DNA of 64,000 bases. It comes from Pontibacter coccineus (GTDB lineage Bacteria; Bacteroidota; Bacteroidia; Cytophagales; Hymenobacteraceae). Numbering within the stretch: the stretch's first letter is position 1; every line of letters begins with the position of its first letter. The notes under the pieces were generated by a model. The model worked only from the letters and a program-made list of their open reading frames with translations. It did no database searches and was not told the DNA's origin. The position numbers and the translations under genes were made by a program. Shown piece by piece: positions 56,673-64,000 of this stretch. Location of the stretch: the NCBI RefSeq assembly GCF_030546575.1, contig NZ_JAUOTN010000007.1:186001-250000 (forward strand). The letters are read 5' to 3'.

Positions 56673-56807
56673 AGTCAGAGTCGAAGCGCCAATCATAGGC
56701 CAAATTCATTTTCCTAGCAACTGTAAACACCCCTCTGAGAGCTAAGCTCGCAAGTTTCGACTCGCGTCTCACTTGTCCTTAAGGGGAGAGTTTGCTAGAA
56801 CTTAACG
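56645..56807. repeat. Dispersed repeat element, copy 2 (MITE-like)
   Basis: Ends are TCCCCTTGAGG (56645-56655) and CCTTAAGGGGA (56777-56787). The right part 56727-56807 matches 29124-29207 closely. Its left end supplies the last codons of the thioredoxin-like gene. Confidence 0.55.
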
Positions 56808-56874
56808 ACCCTGGGGAGGAAGAGAAGGTACTGTCTTAAAATCCATTTTCAATCAATAAATAGATATAAGTCTT

Positions 56875-57315
56875 ATGAAACTAATGATCATCGCGATTTT
56901 CCTGGCCAGTTTAACCTCCATGTGCGGAACTGAGCGCGACATGGAAACAGAACATACCGAAGTGGTGCATGAAGAGCAAACGCTTGCCCTGAACGGCACC
57001 GAGCGCTGGAAAGCCGACGAGCCAATCAACCGCCACATCGCCCAGTTGCAAGGTATGGTGCAGGAATTTAACGCACAGGCCGAGAACAACTCGGCAGCCG
57101 CTTACAACGATTTGGGCACTTCGATGAAGGCGGAAATGCAGGGACTCTTCAAAGACTGCCGCATGAAAGGCCCCGCCCATGACATGCTGCACGTATACCT
57201 GATGCCGCTGGTGGAGGACGTGAACCTGTTAGACGGCAACGACGAACACCAGTCTGAAGCAGCCTTCACTCGTGTAAATGAGCGGCTGAAGGCATTCAAC
57301 CAGTACTTTGAATAA
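56875..57315 (+). CDS. Small lipoprotein in the thioredoxin-like/HCO-like unit
   Basis: The 146-residue precursor has a lipoprotein signal (FLASLTSMC). The mature part is helical and charged (EQTLALNGTERWKADEPINR, HIAQLQGMVQEFNA), with one further cysteine and nearby histidines (KDCRMKGPAHDMLHVYLMP). The family is unknown; the C, H and M residues could bind metal or heme, by inference. It ends 3 bases before the membrane protein gene, so the two are tightly linked. Confidence 0.72.
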   Translation: MKLMIIAIFLASLTSMCGTERDMETEHTEVVHEEQTLALNGTERWKADEPINRHIAQLQGMVQEFNAQAENNSAAAYNDLGTSMKAEMQGLFKDCRMKGPAHDMLHVYLMPLVEDVNLLDGNDEHQSEAAFTRVNERLKAFNQYFE

Positions 57316-57318
57316 ACG

Positions 57319-58614
57319 ATGAAAGAGGTTAGGGAGAGGCTGCAGCAGTTACCACAAACGGGACATGATACCCTGGTGCGGGCACGCATCGCATTGGGTT
57401 ATTTGGTGCTAGTGGCTATGCTGGGCCTTTTCCTGCGCTGGCTCATGGTGTCGCCTGTAGACGGCGTCAACTTTAAATACTTCCTGCACGCGCACTCGCA
57501 TGTGGCCTTGCTGGGTTGGCTCTACTGCGCTTTTTTTGCGGCCCTGCTTTACATTTTTCCGGCGGTTACTGGCGCGGCACGCACCTCTTTCCGACGGCAG
57601 TTTTTCCTGACACAGGTCTCGGTGCTGGGCATGCTGTTCACCTTCCCGGTGCAGGGCTATGCACTTTTCTCCATCATCTTCTCGACGATGCACATCCTGC
57701 TCAGCTACTGGTTTGCCCGCAGCTACTGGAAGCATGTGCAACTTAATGTAGATCTTAACACGCACGCCACTTCGCTGAAATACATCGGTACGGCTTTGCT
57801 GTTCATGGTGGTGTCTTCCATTGGTCCCTGGGCCATGGGGCCGATCATGGCGAAGGGCACGATTGGCGGCGAACTCTACTACTCGGCCATCTATTTTTAC
57901 CTGCACTTCCAGTACAACGGTTGGTTTACCTTTGCCGTGCTCGGCTTGCTGTTCTGGTTTCTGGAGCGTAACCAAATCGACTTCAACCGCCACTGGGCCA
58001 TGCGGGCTTTCTGGATGCTGGCTTTGGCTTGTCTACCTGCCTATGCGCTCTCGGTGCTCTGGACAAAACCGGCGGACTGGGTATACTCCGTCGGGTATGT
58101 GTCGGTGGCCATGCAGCTGGCGGGGCTGCTATACCTTATAAAAGTAGTACGGCAGGTATGGGCAGAAACCGTGCTTTTGCTGAAGCCCTGGGTGCGGGCG
58201 CTGGTAGGTATGGCGCTGTTCTTTTTTGTGCTGAAACTGGCCTTGCAAACGGCCTCCGCTTTCCCGTACATGGCGGATCTGGCCTACAAACTCCGCTACT
58301 TCATCATCGGCTACCTGCACCTGTCGCTGCTCGGTTTTGTGTCGCTCTTCGTGCTGGGCTTCCTGCTGCAGCAAAACCTCTACCGACTCGGCCGGTATGG
58401 CGGTATCGGGCTGACGCTTTTTCTGGCCGGCTTCTTTGCTACGGAATTAATGCTGTTCGGGCAGGGCACTTTGCTCTGGCTCGGGCTGACGGCTTTGCCG
58501 AGTTTCAACTGGCTGATGTTCTGGGCGAGTGTGCTGATGCCGCTGGGGCTGGGGCTGCTTTTTCTGGGTCAGCGGGGGTTGAGGGTGAGTGGGTTGAGGA
58601 GGATTGGCACTTGA
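57319..58614 (+). CDS. Heme-copper-oxidase-like polytopic membrane protein
   Basis: The 431-residue protein has about twelve membrane helices, the count of heme-copper oxidase subunit I. Histidine-rich helices include KYFLHAHSHVALLGWLY (about 53-70), YFYLHFQYNGWF and FIIGYLHLSLLGF. The HAHSH segment recalls the HAHTALFG helix of qNOR. Known catalytic ligand sets are not fully matched, so it may be a divergent oxidase/NO reductase homologue or a heme-binding relative such as NnrS. It is last in a unit whose promoter carries the TGAC-N4-GTCA sites, in favour of a role in nitric oxide metabolism or defence. Its last 20 residues are basic. The final AGGTATAG octamer of the window (58129) lies in this gene. 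Confidence 0.75.
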   Translation: MKEVRERLQQLPQTGHDTLVRARIALGYLVLVAMLGLFLRWLMVSPVDGVNFKYFLHAHSHVALLGWLYCAFFAALLYIFPAVTGAARTSFRRQFFLTQVSVLGMLFTFPVQGYALFSIIFSTMHILLSYWFARSYWKHVQLNVDLNTHATSLKYIGTALLFMVVSSIGPWAMGPIMAKGTIGGELYYSAIYFYLHFQYNGWFTFAVLGLLFWFLERNQIDFNRHWAMRAFWMLALACLPAYALSVLWTKPADWVYSVGYVSVAMQLAGLLYLIKVVRQVWAETVLLLKPWVRALVGMALFFFVLKLALQTASAFPYMADLAYKLRYFIIGYLHLSLLGFVSLFVLGFLLQQNLYRLGRYGGIGLTLFLAGFFATELMLFGQGTLLWLGLTALPSFNWLMFWASVLMPLGLGLLFLGQRGLRVSGLRRIGT

Positions 58615-58857
58615 GTCTATACCAAACTTCTTAGTTTTACTGCAGAAAAAAATGACTATTGGTAAGGGCACTAGATGAGAAACATAAACGTTAAGCTTCA
58701 AGATCCCTTTTATCAAATCTGAAACTAAGTACCATTGCTAAATTTGATGACATTTGCTTGTGGCTAAAATTACTGTTTCCGCAAAACATTAAAAGCTTTC
58801 AATTTAGCCACGGAAAGTTAATAGTATAATATGTCCTGAAATTTATTATACGCCACA

Positions 58858-59859
58858 CTAAAGACTGTTCATTGTCAATACTACTTTTATAGTTTTAAAG
58901 AATATTTTAATGTCTAATAACAAAGATGCATTCTTTAAATAGAAGAGATCGTATTCTAACTTTTGAAGATTTTGCTCAGGAGTAGCGGTAGGGTGCGTAA
59001 CTTGAGCTAAACCCGTTACTCCAGGTCTTATTGCATGTCTTAGGTTATAGTAAGGAGCTTCCTCTGCTAGTCTACAAACTATATCTTCTTTCTCGGGTCT
59101 TGGGCCGATTAAACTCATGTGACCACATAGAATATTTATAAGCTGAGGCAGCTCATCTATTTTGGTCTTTCTTAAAAATCTGCCAATTGGAGTTATTCTT
59201 ACATCATTAAAAACTGTGAAAGCATTGTTTGTGCCTTCAGGGCAATAGTACATGGTTCTAAGCTTATAGATGCTAAAAATTTTTCCTTTAAGCCCTACTC
59301 TGTTTTGGATGAAGAATGCAGGCCCTTTTGATGTTACCTTTATACAAAATATTGCTGCTAACACTAAGATGGCGGCTATCGGGGTAATAGAAATAGCAAC
59401 TGCCAGATCAATTGCCCTCTTAATATAGAAGAAATTTCTACGTGAATTTACATAAAATAAGTCACTGCTTATAAGCCATGACTTGCAATGTACAGATGGA
59501 ATTCGTTTCGTAAAACTTTCATAAAACGAAGCCAGGTTATACACACAAACTTGCTTTACTCTTAAGTTATTAATGTACTTTAATTGAGTATGACTTAGTG
59601 AGATGTTATAACTAGGATCTAACAAAATTACATCATATTGATTAGATTCCAGAAAAGTAGCTAAATCAGTTTTAGAAGATTCATTCCAAAATTCTGTTGT
59701 ATACTTTTTTTCAAATTTAGGCTCCTTTACAAGCTCTTCTGCTATAACCCCAGGATTGATAATAAGGCATCTCTTACTCTTTATACTTTCTTGCCTAACA
59801 ACTTTAAGTTTTGTCCTATTTAAATCAAAGCTATTCGAGGATAATAGATGTACACTCAT
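58858..59859 (-). CDS. Sugar transferase (polyprenyl-phosphate phosphoglycosyltransferase)
   Basis: The 333-residue protein has the C-terminal PF02397-type domain: a membrane helix (KRAIDLAVAISITPIAAIL, near 145-165), NRVGLKGKIFSIYKLRTM, KIDELPQLINILCGHMSLIGPRPE and RPGVTGLAQV. The N-terminal 140 residues are soluble, short for the WcaJ type, and lack the usual four helices. It transfers a sugar phosphate to undecaprenyl phosphate at the start of polysaccharide assembly. It belongs to the AT-rich polysaccharide locus with the glycosyltransferase at 60.3 kb. The gene has no AGGTATAG octamer and has AT-rich codons, which points to transfer. Confidence 0.93.
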   Translation of the reverse strand: MSVHLLSSNSFDLNRTKLKVVRQESIKSKRCLIINPGVIAEELVKEPKFEKKYTTEFWNESSKTDLATFLESNQYDVILLDPSYNISLSHTQLKYINNLRVKQVCVYNLASFYESFTKRIPSVHCKSWLISSDLFYVNSRRNFFYIKRAIDLAVAISITPIAAILVLAAIFCIKVTSKGPAFFIQNRVGLKGKIFSIYKLRTMYYCPEGTNNAFTVFNDVRITPIGRFLRKTKIDELPQLINILCGHMSLIGPRPEKEDIVCRLAEEAPYYNLRHAIRPGVTGLAQVTHPTATPEQNLQKLEYDLFYLKNASLLLDIKIFFKTIKVVLTMNSL

Positions 59860-60286
59860 AAACCTTAAATTTTGGATTACTATAAAAGCAAGTGAACAAA
59901 TTATTTGACTTATATTTATTATTAATTGTATATACGGGGAAGTAGTAAAAAAAGTAATAAAAAGATTATAAAAATTGGTAATTTATTTATATTTGATAAA
60001 ATGCAACTTTTATTTAGCTAAAAGTTTATTTTTATGGGTATAAGGAAGGATTGGTATAAGGAAATATAAATTCTAAAAATTTTATATATAAAATATAATA
60101 TATTATATTGCTATATTTATAAATAGTTTAATAGTTATATTACATACTATGCCGGTATGTCTGATTTACAATTTATAGATAGGCGAGATATGATTATATA
60201 TATATAATTATAATTTATTATATACCTATGACCAGTAAAACTGAGCTATGTTAAAATAAGAAAAGACGTAAATTTATATTTGAGTT
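59860..60286. other. Very AT-rich intergenic region
   Basis: About 430 bases between two minus-strand genes, with long A/T runs (for example around 60060-60230). No gene is supported. It could hold the promoter of the sugar transferase. Confidence 0.4.
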
Positions 60287-61546
60287 TTAGTTATATTGCT
60301 TTAATGAAAACTCAGAATCTACTGTAGGCAGAGAATCAACAGGAGAGGTTTCATGAACAGCCTGTAAGACTTTGAGCATCTTTTCAGCTAGGTAATCTTT
60401 ATCAAAATGGACGGCGGCAACATTTGATGCCCTTAATCCCATTGTGTGTACTGCTTCAGGGTTTTCGCTCATATTGATTAAAGTTTTTGCTAGCTGATCG
60501 GGGTCATTAGGGTCCAACGTATATCCAACCTTGTGTTCTTCAAGAAAGTCTTTCATCCAACCTTGTGTGCTCTGAATAACCGGCACACCTGCTGCAAGGG
60601 ATTCAAAAAACTTATTTGGTGAGCAGGTGTCGAGTACTGGAGTTGCTTTAAAAGAAACAACTGACACTAGCGCATGCTGCAAATAGCTTACTAAGTTTTC
60701 TTTAGGCATTAACCCTAGATTAATATAATTTGTTATGCCTTCTTCTCTTGCTCTTTCAATTAGTTCCTCACGTTGTTGCCCATCTCCAATCATTAGTATT
60801 TTTATGTCTGATCTTCCTTGCAGTTGTAGAGACTTTGCTGTATTATAAAGCCAATAAGAGTTATTGGCCATGCCTATATTTCCTGTATAAATAGCATACT
60901 GTTTTGGTCTTAGATCTGACTTAGTGGTAGGGAATTGAGTAGGTGTAGAAAACAGAGATATATTTGCAGCATTTGTTACATCTGTAATTTTGCTTATATC
61001 AAATCTACGTTGAATATCCTGTGTCATACCTGGGGAAAGAGTAATTATATAGGATGAAGCTTTATAACATTGTTTTTCAAGCCAATAGCAGACTTTTTTT
61101 AATAGTGAGTTCTTAATCAGGCCCAATTCAATTGCTCCAGAAGGCCATAGGTCTCTTACTTCAAAAACAAGTTTTCGTCCCCGTATATATTTTGCAATTA
61201 GCCCAGGTATACCAACTGTCAAAGGTCCGGAGGAAGCAATAACAACGTCAGCCTTCAATGTTAATGCGTAGTAGGATGATAGGGTGCTATACTGTAAGAA
61301 TGACCAAACTCTCTTATAGAATGATTGCTTATTGTCTAATCTTATATTTAATACTTTTACTTTTATTCCCTCAAAAGACTGGCTTTCTGTAAATTTTGTT
61401 GCTTTTAAGTCAGACTTGCTATATATACTGGTAACTACTGTGACTTCATGTCCTTGCTTCACCCAGTTACGTGTAAACTCATACACTCTTGTGCCCCAAG
61501 CCCCTTTTGGGGTAGAGAATAATTGGTAAAAGTAAAGAACTTTCAT
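60287..61546 (-). CDS. Glycosyltransferase family 4 (WbuB-like)
   Basis: The 419-residue enzyme begins MKVLYFYQLFSTPKGAWGTR, and has the GT4 N-terminal Rossmann half (VIASSGPLTVGIPGLI, KLVFEVRDLWPSGAIELG) and the C-terminal nucleotide-sugar binding half (YAIYTGNIGMANN, LMIGDGQQREEL, SPNKFFESLAAGVPVIQS with the conserved E). It transfers a sugar to a lipid-linked oligosaccharide in exopolysaccharide or O-antigen synthesis, with the sugar transferase next to it. Likely retaining; the donor is unknown. AT-rich codons as in the neighbours. Confidence 0.93.
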   Translation of the reverse strand: MKVLYFYQLFSTPKGAWGTRVYEFTRNWVKQGHEVTVVTSIYSKSDLKATKFTESQSFEGIKVKVLNIRLDNKQSFYKRVWSFLQYSTLSSYYALTLKADVVIASSGPLTVGIPGLIAKYIRGRKLVFEVRDLWPSGAIELGLIKNSLLKKVCYWLEKQCYKASSYIITLSPGMTQDIQRRFDISKITDVTNAANISLFSTPTQFPTTKSDLRPKQYAIYTGNIGMANNSYWLYNTAKSLQLQGRSDIKILMIGDGQQREELIERAREEGITNYINLGLMPKENLVSYLQHALVSVVSFKATPVLDTCSPNKFFESLAAGVPVIQSTQGWMKDFLEEHKVGYTLDPNDPDQLAKTLINMSENPEAVHTMGLRASNVAAVHFDKDYLAEKMLKVLQAVHETSPVDSLPTVDSEFSLKQYN

Positions 61547-61891
61547 AACGAGAATATACTTTAGGGTGGTTTAAGTATTATACCTTAAACTTTGCATTTT
61601 GTTGCTATATTATTTAATAATAGTAATAGTTATAAACATTACTATTATTAATCACTTAAGTAATTTTGTATTTTATTTTTATTTTTTGATATTCCAGGTA
61701 ATGAAGGACAATTATATCTAGTACTTATTATAAATAAAAGTAGCCAAATATTAGGTTGCGCCTTGTCTTTTTAAGTGGTGTAATTTATACTGCTCAATTA
61801 TTTTAAGATATATATATTCGTCAGGTTCTATACATTCTAATAAGAAAAGCTCTCTAATTATTTTATTTCTTTTGCAGTTTAGTATACCCTG
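61547..61891. other. AT-rich intergenic region, no gene seen
   Basis: About 345 bases upstream of the glycosyltransferase gene, before the terminator of the next unit. It holds many TTTA-type stretches; no coding frame or repeat stands out. Confidence 0.35.
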
Positions 61892-61953
61892 TACATGAAA
61901 AAGGCCTGTGGCACCGAAGAGTTTCCTCCAGTACCACAGGCCTTTTTCATGTA
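61892..61953 (-). terminator. Terminator with 20-bp perfect arms
   Basis: Arms 61892-61911 and 61934-61953 (TACATGAAAAAGGCCTGTGG and its complement) with a 22-base loop. It follows the malectin-protein gene by about 60 bases. Confidence 0.85.
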
Positions 61954-62013
61954 TAGTGTATACTATATAATTAATGATGTATATGTTTACATAATATACC
62001 TAGAAATAAATAA

Positions 62014-63861
62014 TCATGAATATTGCTCTAGTACCTCAATGGCAGAGATGATGGCATTGTTTTTCACCGATCCTAAGTTGATGTTGAGCACGCCATCTGA
62101 AACAGAGACATTGAAGGTTTTTACTACTGCTCTGGCATAACCGGATTCATTGTAGATGTCATAGTTGGTCAAGACCCGCTGCCCCTCCAAGTTGACGTTG
62201 AACACCCTCGAGTTAGAGGCTTTAAAGTAAGGCTCCACAAAGTGGAGCTTTACTGTATAGTTTCCCGCCTCCTTGACAGGGACGCTGTAGTTAATGGCCG
62301 CCCCGTTGGAAGCAATGCGGTAGTAACGGTATAGCGCATCATCTGTGGTGTTGGCGATGGCCAAGGCCCTGTTTGTAGACAAGCCACCCGAGTAGTTAGC
62401 GTCGGCAGACCAAGTACGTGACTGACTATCGGTTAACTGTTTTCCGCCGGCATTGATCAGGCTAAATGCGCTGGAGGCTGAAGAGGTGCTTGTGCTAAGG
62501 GAAGTCAAGTTAACTGGGGTTACCTCAATGGCAGAGATGATGGCATTGTTTTTCACCGATCCTAAGTTGATGTTGAGCACGCCATCTGAAACAGAGACAT
62601 TGAAGGTTTTTACTACTGCTCTGGCATAGCCGGATTCATTGTAGATGTCATAGTTAGTCAAGACCCGCTGCCCCTCCAAGTTGACGTTGAACACCCTCGA
62701 GTTAGAGGCTTTAAAGTAAGGCTCCACAAAGTGGAGCTTTACTGTATAGTTTCCCGCCTCCTTGACAGGGACGCTGTAGTTAATGGCCGCCCCGTTGGAA
62801 GCAATGCGGTAGTAACGGTATAGCGCATCATCTGTGGTGTTGGCGATGGCCAAGGCCCTGTTTGTAGACAAGCCACCTGAGTAGTTAGCGTCGGCAGACC
62901 AAGTACGTGACTGACTATCGGTCAACTGACTCCCGCCAGCATTAATCAGGCTAGATGTGCTAGTGATAGTTGAAGTGGTGCTGGATGTACTGCGTGAAGG
63001 TGCCACATCATTATATGTTGCGTTCTCGCTGCCTACACGTACATCGTCAACATATATCACACGCTTAGAAATGTTTTCCCAATTTCTTTTATAAATTCCG
63101 TACTTGAAGTAAGGTACTGTCTGGTCATTGTAGCTGTTTGGACCTCTATGATCCACTACCTTAACCCCATTCTTCCATACTTCTAAAACACCATCCGATT
63201 TATAAGAAAAATTTATATGATAAACAAAATCTAACCACTTGTCTTTCTCAACGGGACCTAAATCGTAGGTTTTCTCTCCGTCTTTTGTAGCGTCTGTATG
63301 GATAGCTTTAGATGCCCAAACTACCTTTAGGTACATTCTGCCTTTAGATACATATAGGTCGATTGGGGGGTTCCTTGGCCCTTCTCCTGCATCAGGTTGT
63401 GACCAGAACTGTGTTATAATATCCCAACCACTACTTGTTGTGTTATTAGCCCATGCGTCACTTGGCAGATACATGCTTAGGCCATACCATCGATGGCGGT
63501 TTGTTTCACTCTTTCTGGCTACTGCTTCGGCGCGAACAACACCTGAGTCAGCGCTCCTCATCTCAAAGCGGGCTGCTCTATTTCCATTTCTTACTACCGA
63601 TGTTGGTGTTGTGAAGCTATAGGATTTTGAAGTTTGAAACTTATAAAAGTCACCATAGTTGCCACCTATAAATGAGCTGCTGACAGCAGTTTCAAATCTT
63701 TCTTCAACTAAAAGGTTTCTTCTTCCTGACTCTACTGAAGTAATGTTGCTAACAGTACTTGCAGAAACAGCATAGTCTGGTTCTACTAGTTCGTTCTTGT
63801 TGCAAGCTGTTAAAGTGAGTAAGGATAATAATGGAATGGCTAAAAGGTTTTTTCTTTTCAT
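62014..63861 (-). CDS. Lipoprotein with polysaccharide-lyase-like domain and two malectin repeats
   Basis: The 615-residue precursor has a lipoprotein signal (LLSLLTLTAC). Residues about 50-285 form a beta-sandwich that looks like the heparin lyase I/PL20-type family (WYGLSMYLPSDAW, DIITQFWSQPDAGEG, WLDFVYHINFSYKSDGVLEV, YFKYGIYKRNW). A serine/threonine linker follows, and two malectin domains that are nearly identical (each from LINAGG to IISAIEV). Malectin domains bind glucose-type oligosaccharides. The protein probably cleaves or binds the polysaccharide made by this locus at the cell surface. It has no sorting domain. Confidence 0.85.
   Translation of the reverse strand: MKRKNLLAIPLLSLLTLTACNKNELVEPDYAVSASTVSNITSVESGRRNLLVEERFETAVSSSFIGGNYGDFYKFQTSKSYSFTTPTSVVRNGNRAARFEMRSADSGVVRAEAVARKSETNRHRWYGLSMYLPSDAWANNTTSSGWDIITQFWSQPDAGEGPRNPPIDLYVSKGRMYLKVVWASKAIHTDATKDGEKTYDLGPVEKDKWLDFVYHINFSYKSDGVLEVWKNGVKVVDHRGPNSYNDQTVPYFKYGIYKRNWENISKRVIYVDDVRVGSENATYNDVAPSRSTSSTTSTITSTSSLINAGGSQLTDSQSRTWSADANYSGGLSTNRALAIANTTDDALYRYYRIASNGAAINYSVPVKEAGNYTVKLHFVEPYFKASNSRVFNVNLEGQRVLTNYDIYNESGYARAVVKTFNVSVSDGVLNINLGSVKNNAIISAIEVTPVNLTSLSTSTSSASSAFSLINAGGKQLTDSQSRTWSADANYSGGLSTNRALAIANTTDDALYRYYRIASNGAAINYSVPVKEAGNYTVKLHFVEPYFKASNSRVFNVNLEGQRVLTNYDIYNESGYARAVVKTFNVSVSDGVLNINLGSVKNNAIISAIEVLEQYS
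62033..62960 (-). repeat. Tandem malectin-domain repeat, 489-bp period
   Basis: Copies start at 62033 and 62522 and run for about 440 bp each. In the first 400 bp I see only about three differences, then the copies diverge near the linker. A recent duplication or gene conversion. Confidence 0.9.
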
Positions 63862-64000
63862 TTGGCTAAAAGAATTTCTAATTTATTAATTGTTTTTAGG
63901 GTTAATTTAAATTGTGTTTATTTTATAAGATACCGTCTGTTTATAAAGTGTTAAATATGAATTTGGTTATTAAAAATTGTGTTATATTAAAGGTGTTTTA

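Larger units (their letters stand above)
6817..58136. repeat. Dispersed octamer AGGTATAG / CTATACCT, about 65 exact copies
   Basis: I count about 65 exact copies on both strands between 6817 and 58136, often extended to CAGGTATAG. They occur in genes of all reading frames and in intergenic DNA. None is in 1-6816 or 58137-64000. Chance would give about two in a 64-kb window. Confidence 0.85.

Noticed and set aside
1-64000. tRNA, rRNA, prophage or complete insertion sequence
   Set aside because: No cloverleaf, ribosomal sequence, phage structural gene or transposase was recognised on either strand.

Overview
The window looks like chromosomal DNA of a member of the Bacteroidota, most likely a Cytophagales/Hymenobacteraceae relative of Pontibacter. 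Reasons: C-terminal type IX secretion sorting domains, TAnnTTTG-type -7 promoter boxes, Sec-type lipoprotein NosZ of the clade II kind, a cyanophycin synthetase, and many lipoproteins. The genus is an inference; no rRNA or tRNA gene was seen. An octamer, AGGTATAG / CTATACCT, recurs about 65 times between 6.8 and 58.1 kb, in genes and between them. It is absent from both ends of the window and so marks the resident backbone.

Layout. 0-7.7 kb is an accessory region. It has a truncated MacB-type permease with a sigma-54-like promoter, then a run of small genes (4-TM protein, pirin plus divergent HxlR regulator, membrane protein, GNAT acetyltransferase) separated by four attC-like folded sites. 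Next come a tyrosine recombinase with a duplicated N-terminal module and a divergent zinc-ribbon gene. 7.8-13 kb: ferredoxin and ferredoxin-NADP reductase, then small membrane proteins with a winged-helix regulator and two matching palindromic operators. 13-20.8 kb: isoaspartyl peptidase and cyanophycin synthetase, a Gly/Ser/Tyr-rich low-complexity protein, a STAS protein, a LuxR-type response regulator and a second pirin. 21.5-33.2 kb: secreted subtilase, a GT35 phosphorylase-like protein lacking the PLP lysine, an M28 peptidase, and a very large secreted glucose/sorbosone dehydrogenase-type protein.

33.6-51.4 kb is a nitrogen-oxide respiration region. A leftward unit carries quinol NO reductase, an outer-membrane protein and a small exported protein. 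A rightward cupin gene is followed by two consecutive complete nos clusters, each with cytochrome c, nosZ, a membrane protein, nosL, nosD, nosF and nosY. The two nosY copies are almost identical while the other pairs have diverged. TGAC-N4-GTCA palindromes of Crp/Fnr type lie before the cupin, before the first nos cluster and before a third unit at 55.9-58.6 kb (thioredoxin-like protein, lipoprotein, heme-copper-oxidase-like protein). This suggests one NO- or oxygen-responsive regulon. No nitrite reductase is in the window.

51.5-55.6 kb: lipoprotein, 6-pyruvoyl-tetrahydropterin-synthase family enzyme, an uncharacterised conserved protein and proline dehydrogenase. From about 58.6 kb the DNA becomes clearly AT-rich and holds a polysaccharide locus: sugar transferase, glycosyltransferase, and a lipoprotein with a polysaccharide-lyase-like domain plus two nearly identical malectin repeats.
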